Origin: Phoebastria nigripes
Lineage: Eukaryota; Chordata; Aves; Procellariiformes; Diomedeidae
DNA length: 64,000 nt
Reading direction: 5' to 3'
Assembly: GCA_035582835.1 (NCBI GenBank)
Contig: JAYKAV010000305.1
Span: 63,630-127,629 of the forward strand
In this document: one piece after another, positions 55,966-64,000 of the stretch
Layout of the letters: every line of letters begins with the position of its first letter
Numbering within the stretch: position 1 is the stretch's first letter
Notes under the pieces: model-generated
What the model was told of the DNA's origin: nothing
The model's database searches: none
What the model saw: only the letters and a program-made list of their open reading frames with translations
Translations under genes and position numbers: made by a program

Positions 55966-58900
55966 GTCACTCCCTCAGGTTTGCATTGCTTTGATCAACT
56001 TGCTCTTCCAGGTAATTTTATTAGAGTGCAGGAATTTGGAGCCTTTGGAGCCCTGCATTGCTGAATCACACCTGGCCCTGGGTCAGCAGCAAGGACAATG
56101 CCTTTCCCTTGTCCTCCCAGCTGGAGGCTGCACTACAGCTCCTAGCAGACCACTTGTGGCCAAGGTGACTTGGTCTGAGTTCGCTGGCTAGCCAGCTTCT
56201 CAGGTCCGCTAGGACAAGATGTCCATGAACTCGGTGCTCAGAAAACTGAAATCCCCTACAGCCTGGCGGTTTGAAGAAACACAGCGTGACCAAGAAGTGC
56301 CCACCTTCAGGAACATCAAGTGAAATGGACCATTGGGGTTCTTTTGACAGCTGAATGTGTAATAGATGTTTTGCAAAAAAATTTCCAAATTAAACATCTG
56401 TTGCACAGAAAATCTTAAGCACTAATGGTTTATAGTCCTGGAGAACTCCCAAGTTCTACATACCACAGGAGAGAGGGAAGACTTACCTGAATTCCAAGTC
56501 CTTGTAACAGCACGCAGTGAGACTGACTGCTTTCATTCAGGATCTGGGCCTGGACATCCTAGTATAAATGAAGGTAAGGAGCATCCCTCCTACCCCCGTA
56601 CACCTTCCTGGACAGAGGGGCAGTATTCCTTAAATGTAGGAGCAAGCTCCAACAGTCTTCTCTATTTCCTTACACGTATTGGAGGTTTTGTTAATTGTGA
56701 TGGCACACTGGTGCTTCAGATGAAAATGATCCTTCTGTAGAAGCTGAGTTTTATATTAAGGTGAAAGAAGAAATCTTTGTCCTTTCCAGGTGGCCAGCAG
56801 ATATTCTAAAGAACCAGATTTCATTAAAATACAGTTCAGAGATGCTGCTGCTTGCAAGCTTTAATTCATAACACCCAGAGTATACTAATGTGGGACAAAT
56901 AGCTTTTACACATTTCTTGAGCTTCCTGACACAGTTTGATCCCCTACTCCTGCTCTTCTGTTAGGAAGGTATTACTCAGTTTTTTTCCTCTGTTCTCTGG
57001 AAACGTCTCATTTCCAGTTCTAACTTTTTTTTATGGCATTTCATTTTTTTGATCTTGTATTTTTGTTTGAGTTACATTTCTTCCCTGGAGTTACTTTCAT
57101 CAGTACAGTTGATGGGTCCTCTCTAAAATTCCATTTTGCTAGGAAAAGCGAGCAAAGAACTTTTAAGTGCCAATAAAACAAGTTTTTCATTCTCAAAACC
57201 TTCCTGGTAGTCCTCCTCTGCAGCTGTTTCAATCTGACTTTTTTTGTAACCTTGTTAAGTAGACCTATGTGTAACATTAGGTTTTAGTAATGCCTTTAAA
57301 AAACAGGAACAAAATGACCTCTGGAGGTCATCTAAAGAACCTACTCCAAGCAAGGTGTACTCAAAAGCTATATCACATTGTTCAGGGCCTTTTCCAGTTG
57401 AGTTCTTAAAATTTTCAAGGGTGGAGGTTGCATCACACGCCTCTCCAGTGAGTGTGTTCTTCCCTTGCATCTAACAAGGGTGTCCCTGTTGCAGCTTTGG
57501 AGGCTGTTACAGCTGCCTGTTGAAAGTATCTCACCTGCTGCAGCCTTGGCAGTTAGACCTTCATGCTACAGTTAAGCCTGTTGATACCACGTCTGTGCTC
57601 AGTTCCCTCAGTCTTCCTCTCTGCTTTCAGCTGTTTCTTACAGCAGAAATACTAAGAAGTACACGGATTGCATTTTGTGCAACATCCCCTCTCTTTATAA
57701 GACCGCCTTAAGTCCCTCCTTTATGCCCATCGTTACAGTCATCCATTTTGGAAATTCCTCCCACAGCTGTCACCTAGATACTTTGTAACATACATATTTC
57801 TATTGGTAAAGTTGCTAATTTATATATTTAATAATAAGGCAGGAAAATAACTTTTTTAACATGAACTTTTGGGTTTCATGATGATTATTGTTCCAGGCCA
57901 ACTTTGCCTTAGCCCCTTGCCTGCTGTAGCGCATGGCCTTGTGGGGCTCCTGTCAGCAGGACCATGATTGTCCTTGCTGCTTCCCTCACTGAAGTGCCAG
58001 CCTTACCCTGGAACCCGAGGTCTCTGTCGGTGATCCTCCACCTCGTACGGATTCGCCCAGTTTCTCTTGCAGACTGGAACAAGAACACCTGAGCTCATGG
58101 CAATCGGTCCCTCTCCCAGTGTGAGGGACACAGTCCTGCCTGCATGTCTTTGAAGGGTCATGTATTGCTGCTGTTCCTTAAGTGGAGGCTTGGAACTCCA
58201 CGTCGCCAGCATCAGATCCAGGGTTTGATTTTATGGCAACAGGATCAACATTTCCTTTTTTTTGCAAGTCATTCCTGCAGCCTATAGCGAGGACCGGCTG
58301 GGCTTTGGGGTGTCACTTGCTTTCAGCTACCTTACAGGGCTATTCTTTCTCATGCAGTGGGGCACACTTAGTCTCCTCTTCTGCCGCTGCCTTACCCGAA
58401 AGGCACAGCAAACTTCTCTGCCAAGAAAGTCTTTCTGGTCTCCAGGCCCCAGGGTATCTTGATCTACTCAGGAGAGTACCAGTTATCTTGAAATCCCTCT
58501 TAGCAGCATCTGAATTTGTTCGTGGTCTGAGAGTCCTGGTCATACGCGACCTAACTTGACCAGTGCCCCCTGTGTGGGATGAGACCAGACAGGCAACTCT
58601 TGGATGATCTTGCTATACCCTTTCTCATCAGCAAAGCTGCAGCTGCACAGCAGGAGCAGAGGAGACCCTCCTCTAAGCCTGCACAGGAGGAAAGGCTCCA
58701 AGAAGGTTCTTCAGCACCCCTTGGGAGGCCTGGAGGACTCTGGGCACCTGCCACATTAGTGGAATGAGAGACCAGGTTCATGGGGACCTCTGGGAGCCCA
58801 GGCTGCATGTCCAGGGGTCCCTGCCCTGCTGTTTCAGTGTGTGCAGAAACCAGGCGCTTTGGGCCACTCCAACCCTCAAACACTCTCTCTTCCCCTAGGC

Positions 58901-61900
58901 TGCAGCCCATTGAGCAGAACAAATCATAAATTCATTGTCCCCTCATCCTGCTGGGAGCCCCCCACTGTGGGGTGCCATCACTCTGGCTGCCCCAGAAGAG
59001 GGCCGGGGATGGGGCTAGGGATATTAGGGCGCTTCTAAGGCTGCTGTTGTTACTTGAACACACTGAGCAAAGCATCTGAGCAAAGAGGGACATGTTGAGT
59101 CATGTAAGTACAGCAGGAGCACGGTGCTGCAGAGCCCATCACTCTCTTTGGGAAGGAGGAGCCTGACTCCCAGTGTCATGGGCAGCTGGGACTGGAAGAA
59201 AAAAAACCCAGAAGCCTTGGCTCAGCCTGGCAGAAGGGAGGGTGGGTACCAGTCCAGGGTGTTTGCATGGTGCACCCGAGCCCACAGCCCTTGTTTTCCC
59301 TGTCTCTTCTTTCTGAGAAGCTGTGGCCGCCCACAGCAAGCAGCTGCCATGCCTGGGGCTGGTTGCCCAGATGAGCCTGTGCTGCATGCGCAGGTGATGG
59401 GGTGGGCTCTGGTCTGGCTGGGCTCTGGAAACAGCTGCTGAGAAGCTGCAGTGAGAAGCCAGGCTGGGGCTGGCTCCTGCTGCCTGCATCCCTGTCTGAT
59501 CTCAGAGTACGTGGCTTTGGTTTTGCTCGCCAAAGAAGGCACAGGCAGCTGTGGTGCTGCAGGTCTGGTGGCCCCATGCCCTCCTCGCCCAGTGTGGCTC
59601 TGGCACCAGGGCCATTCCCCTTCTGCCTCCCCTGGGCCACACTCGGCCAGGCTGAGGTGAAGCTGCCGGCTCAGCTGCCAGGTGCGGGCTGCATGGCGGG
59701 ACCCTTTGAGTGAGGGCACTGCCACCAGCTCATCAAGTGCTTCTTTGTGCAGGAGCCGCCAGCGCCTGGGAACACAGGACACGTGTGGAGGCATCAGCCC
59801 CTGGTGCTTCCCTGTCTCCAGGGAAACATCCCCCGGCAGGAGAGGCATCCCTGGCCCCTGCCAGGGCACCCCCACCCTGCCTTTGTTGGCTCCGCCGCGT
59901 TTCTTTGGGAGACAAGGGGATAAAGTCTTCCTTTTCCTGCCAGCCACCAGCTCCTGCTGCAGCTGCCTGGAAGCGGCTCCCCTTGCCCTGAAAGGGTCAG
60001 CTGGTGTCTCCCCAGAGGAGTGAAGGCAGGCACTCAGCACCGGAGCCAGCCCTGGGCCAAGGTGCAGCAGTGCCTGGGGCTGCCCACGGTTGAGTGCACA
60101 GTGGGGCCCTTGTCAGAGCGCTAGGANCCACTGGCAGCTCCTTGTCCTGGGTCCTGCAGGCAGCTGGGCATCCTCTGCCCAGCCCAGCTGCTCCAGCCTG
60201 GGAAGGAGGAGCCACTGGGGCACAGTGGTGATGCTGGTGCTGCTTTGCCCTCGGTGCAGTACTGTGAGTGCCGGGGTGCAGGTGCTGGCTCTGGGCCACT
60301 GAGACTTTCACATGCCCTTGTTTCCCCTCTCTTGCCTCTGCCCCTCCTGAGCCCCCCCAGCTCTGCCTGCCTGGCACAAGCCACTGCCCCGATGTACCAA
60401 GCCAGGGGCCAGCTGGAGCAGGCTGGGTTGGTTTTTTTTAAATCCTCTTCCACTCTGCAGCACCTGAGTGTGACCACAGGAGGTTTCTCACATCCCCCTT
60501 GTCCCCACTGTCAGCCCAGCTCCCTCCTGGAATGCCATGGCACAGGCATGTCCCTCTGGGGTGCTGGGGGAGGCGACTGCAGTGGGATGGAGAGGACGTG
60601 ACTGGGCATTCAGCGTATGGAGCGGTGCAGGGGAGGGAGCCCTGTTCCTACTCATGCAGCCACTCTGGGGCTCCCCGGGTGCCTTGGGGCCCAGCTCCCA
60701 ATTGCTCCTCCCAGATCCTGCTCTTGCCTTGCATGTCCTTTGGCTTAGGTGGGGCCATGGGCTCAGCACTGTCTGCTCCTGGCAGCCCTCCACTCCTCAG
60801 AGCTGCTCGCCTGCCTTCAGGCACAGTGGTAGCTGGAGAGGAGAGCTGCTCTGCCCCATGGCGTGGGCAGGACCAGCCTCCCACCTCTCAGTTCCCCCCA
60901 AACCCATCCTGCAGTGTGCTGTAGGTCCAAACCAGCCCAGAAAGCCTGAGCTTTGAGAGCTGGTTTTGAAGCTGGATGCAGTGCCCACGGGCAGCAGGAG
61001 CACGGATACTCTGGATGCATCTTCCAAGTGCAAAGCAGTGGATGCACGTGGAGCAGAAACCCTGGAAGGACACAGAGCTGTCTCTGCTCCTCCTCTGCAC
61101 AGGGGCTTGCACCCCAGAGCAGGGAAGGCATATGCCCTGGCTGGCGTGGTTACGCCTCGCACGGCCCCAGCCTGTCCCCATGCTCACCCCGCACCTGACC
61201 AGCTGACTCTCAGGGTCTGTGTGGCCACCAGCCTGGAGGACAGATGGGTCTCACATGGCTTCACCTAGGACAGGGGCTGTGATGGCTGTGGGAGTGCAGC
61301 GGGGCCATCCCTGGTCGCCTCGGCATGGGCTCTGACCTGGGAGAAGCCCTGGAGGGTGGTGAGGGCGATGGCAAAGCCCACTCTGTCCCTGGACCACAGG
61401 ACAAGGCCCTGCAGCCCACAGGGCTGGTGTCAGGCAGGTGCCTCAGGGCCAGACCTGGAAGATGGCAAGCGTGTCTTGTGCTGGGGTGGGACACAGACAG
61501 TGGGGCTTCCAGGGAGGGTCTGTGGACAGAGCGGGTGACTGGCGTGGATGCAAGCATGCGGGCCAGCCTGAGGGCAGCGGGGCAGTGAACCCTTCCCTTT
61601 TTCCCAGCCTTCCCTCCAGGGAAAGCGGTGCCTGCAATGGGACGGCTCCCACCTGCCAGCCCCATCATTGCCATCTCCTCTCTGCTGTGCTTCTGTGGAG
61701 GAAGGGGGCTGTGGTGGGTGCCTGCCCCTCCTGGGATCACCCCCGCACCCTCGGCCCTTCCTCAAGGGCTCTTCTTATTGGGATTCAGGTTCCCCTTGTG
61801 CGGTCTAGAGCCATGTCTGTGGCTGCCCTGGCAGGTGTCCCAAATGTTCTGGTCCAAACATTTCATGGGGAAAGAAAAGTCCACAGCTCTACGGAAGCAA

Positions 61901-63598
61901 GGCTTGGGCAGGGGCAGGCACTGCCCGGAAGGAAGGATGGGCAGGATTTGGAGTTTTTTAACATGCTGCTGGTTAGGTAGAGCTGCTCAGCTAAGCTGAA
62001 GGGGAAGGGGGAGCAAAAGGAGGCTATGGAGCATGAGCCTGCCCCAGTTTGGTGCTGGTTCCCTGGCTGACATGGGCATGGAGATGGCAGCTTTCCCCAG
62101 GGGGTGCCCCAGGAAAGCAGCAGCAAGGACTGCTACAGGGAGGGACTCTTCACCAGCTGCCTGCGGGGGACAATGCTTACAGCCCATTATTACGCTGCCC
62201 TGATGTCCTGTCCAGAAGTCCCATGACCAGTGGGCCCGAGGACCTCCTACCTACGTCTGTGCTGCCTGATGCTCTACTGTCCCCCTGCGTACATGGCTCC
62301 AAGGGGGACAGCCTGTCACTCTACACGACTGCGCAGGTCTCACTTCGGTCTGGGCTCGGCAGGTTGCGCCCGCAGAGGTATGTGTGGGTGCCGAGACAAG
62401 ACAGCAAAAACCCAGCAGGATTTGCAGAGCCAGGGGAGGAGGAAAACACATCCATCCACACGTGCTGCCAAGTGGGGTGTCTGCTCAGCTCAGACCCAGC
62501 TTTCTCTAGTGCAACTTTTCTGGTGGGGCAGCATCCCCGCCACGAGGCTTGGCTGGCCCTGTCCCAGATCCTGCAGCGGCACCATCAGCAGCTGCGCCCT
62601 CTGAGAAGCTCAGCCCTTGGAGATGGCCATTAGACTCCATGAGAGGCCTGCCCGTTGCCAGCCCGAAAGGGGTGACACGTCCATGGCATTCCAGAAATGA
62701 GATACCATCACAGCCCAAAGTAGGACAGCCTCATGCTGACAGCAGTGCAGGACGGGTAACTCTTCTACCCAATGCAACACTCCAAAGACCCTGTGCTGCC
62801 TGCCTGGTGTCAGCTCAGCCAGCAGACACCCAGGGGCCCAGGTGTCACCCCTTGGATATGGGAAGGGTTTTCCTAGAGGACACCTCCATCACCAGATTCT
62901 GCCTGGGGAAAGGCTGGCTCATCTGACCTCAAGGAAAATGCACCCAGCTCCCACCCGCTGGGTCCAGTGGACTGCAGGGCCCCTCTGGGACAACTATGCC
63001 TGGAGGATGGCAGCACACCCATGTCCTCACCCAGCTGTCACGGACAACCCTCAAGGAGCTTCTGCCTGCGAGGAGAGGAGCTGAGCAGCCTCCAGACACG
63101 GCTGTACTCAGGCTGGATGGGCCTCGAAGGCAAGCAGGGCAGAGGGGACGCTGCCTGGACGACCGTGAAAGCGGTGGCTTAGAAAGGTGACAGCAGCCGT
63201 GCCAGAGCCCCCTCGCCGCAGGGAGCCACCGGTGGAGGGGAGGCACGTCCCCAGGCGGCGGTGAGGGAGAGACGGGCCTGGGGCCGGCGGCACAGGGGCT
63301 GCCCCCGGACTGGCAAACCGGCGGTCCCGGCCGGAGCCCCGCGGGGAGCAGCGCCCAGTCCTGGCGCCGCACGGGAGGCCCGGCGCCAGCCTCGGCGCTT
63401 TGGCTGGGGGTCGGGGCGGGGAGGCGGGGACGAGGCGGGCAGCGCCCCCAGGCGCCCCGAGGCCGCGGGTGCTGGGCCCCGACCCCCCCGGTCTCTACCC
63501 TCCCCTGCCGGCGGGGGGCGGAGGGCGGGCTGGCGCGCCGCGCTGCGCCGAGCGGAGCTGGAGGAAGAAGGCAGCGGGCTCCGGCGGCGGAAAGGGCG
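55966..63598. other. Intergenic region, GC content rising, no gene supported
   Basis: About 7.6 kb between the MORC2 end and the convergent GPCR. From about 58500 it becomes GC-rich and long open frames appear on both strands (up to 272 codons at 59222-60040, - strand). They overlap each other heavily, lack domains and are best explained by base composition. An old CR1 remnant lies at 57310-57480 and one n at 60127. Confidence 0.5.
57310..57480 (-). mobile_element. Old CR1 remnant, reverse
   Basis: Diverged CR1 3' segment in reverse orientation, with GACCTCTGGAGGTCATCT, a TTCTTAAAATTTTCAAGGGTGG block and CATCACACGCCTCTCCAG. It is weaker than the other copies. Confidence 0.55.
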
Positions 63599-63604
63599 TT
63601 TATT
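63599..63604 (-). terminator. AATAAA polyadenylation signal of the GPCR gene
   Basis: TTTATT on the + strand gives AATAAA on the - strand, 24 nt after the GPCR stop codon (63628-63630). It is the only canonical signal close by, which implies a 3' UTR of only about 40-60 nt. Confidence 0.6.
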
Positions 63605-63627
63605 GGGGCGCGGCACGGCCGCGGGCG

Positions 63628-64000
63628 CTACAGCTTGGTGCCGGCCGAGGGCAGCTCGGAGCGCTGCGTGGGGCCGCTAAGCGTGGAGGAGGCGGCGGCG
63701 GCGGGCGGGCGACGCGGCCCCAGCAGCAGGCGGCAGCGGGCGCGGAAGCGGCCGTCGAGGAAGGCGTAGAGCAGCGGGTTGAGGCAGCTGTTGAGGTAGG
63801 CCAAGCAGGTGGCGTAGGGGTGCAGGCGGGCGATGAGCCCCAGCAGCGCGCAGGGCAGCTCCAGCAGCCCGGCGGCCGCCAGCGCGAAGAGGCTCTTGAG
63901 CAGGTGGAAGGGCAGCCAGCAGCCGGCGAAGACGGCCACCAGCGCCGCGATCAGCCGCAGCAGCCGCCGCCGCGCCGCCGCCTCGGCGCGCCGCGGGCGG
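63628..64000 (-). CDS. Class A GPCR, apelin-receptor-like (3' part only)
   Basis: A G-protein-coupled receptor at the plasma membrane. The window holds about 124 C-terminal codons, and the 5' part lies beyond 64000. Visible: the end of the third intracellular loop with RRRLLRLIAALVAVFAG; TM6 with the CWLPFH (CWxP) motif; extracellular loop 3; TM7 with HPYATCLAYLNSCLNPLLYAF, containing the NPxxY motif as NPLLY; helix 8 DGRFRARC; and a short Ser/Thr tail ending GTKL. The TM6-TM7 pattern most resembles the apelin receptor, then angiotensin-type peptide receptors. It may be a second, avian apelin-receptor paralogue, which cannot be settled from this fragment. GC is extreme, with G or C at almost every third position. 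It is convergent with MORC2. Confidence 0.75.
   Translation of the reverse strand, partial: RPRRAEAAARRRLLRLIAALVAVFAGCWLPFHLLKSLFALAAAGLLELPCALLGLIARLHPYATCLAYLNSCLNPLLYAFLDGRFRARCRLLLGPRRPPAAAASSTLSGPTQRSELPSAGTKL

Noticed and set aside
59222..60040. 272-codon frame on the - strand, the longest N-free single-frame ORF
   Set aside because: It lies in GC-rich DNA where open frames overlap on both strands. It has no domain, no paired splice sites and no evident codon bias. A cross-species check would be needed to revive it.

Overview
The window is vertebrate nuclear DNA and almost certainly from a bird. It carries several CR1 retrotransposon copies with the avian-type 3' end, five copies of one avian-style endogenous-retrovirus LTR family (four of them solo LTRs with matching 5-bp target duplications), and a GC-rich compact flank. 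The species cannot be fixed from the sequence. The assembly is a draft: there is one 371-base N block in the promoter CpG island and about a dozen isolated single n's.

The main gene is MORC2 on the + strand, a GHKL-type ATPase and chromatin-compaction/silencing factor. I could place 25 coding exons between 10665 and 55082. All have GT-AG borders and consistent phases, and together they give 1006 codons plus a stop. Compared with the 1032-residue human protein only about the first 23 residues are missing. Their exon is not visible and may lie in the N block or at one of the single-n joints. The ATPase motifs, first coiled coil, CW zinc finger, chromo-like domain and C-terminal coiled coil are all intact.

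Layout: 1-2650 has no gene I can identify. 2650-4020 is a CpG island that looks like a bidirectional promoter: a probable MORC2 5' exon ends at 3795, and splice donors on the opposite strand suggest a divergent transcript. In human that divergent neighbour is the lncRNA TUG1. 4086-10457 is intron with two solo LTRs and a CR1 fragment. 10665-55082 is the MORC2 body, with CR1 and LTR insertions in its longer introns. 55083-63598 is the MORC2 3' UTR followed by increasingly GC-rich intergenic DNA with no supported gene. 63628-64000 on the - strand is the 3' end of an extremely GC-rich class A GPCR gene, most like the apelin receptor. It runs off the window and lies tail-to-tail with MORC2.

I found no undescribed multi-gene system. 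The observations most worth checking are the missing first coding exon, the divergent promoter, a sense LTR about 200 bp upstream of the first visible coding exon, a stop-free intron whose length is a multiple of three inside the ATPase domain, a roughly 50-nt T tract at a splice acceptor, and the partial GPCR with a very short 3' UTR.
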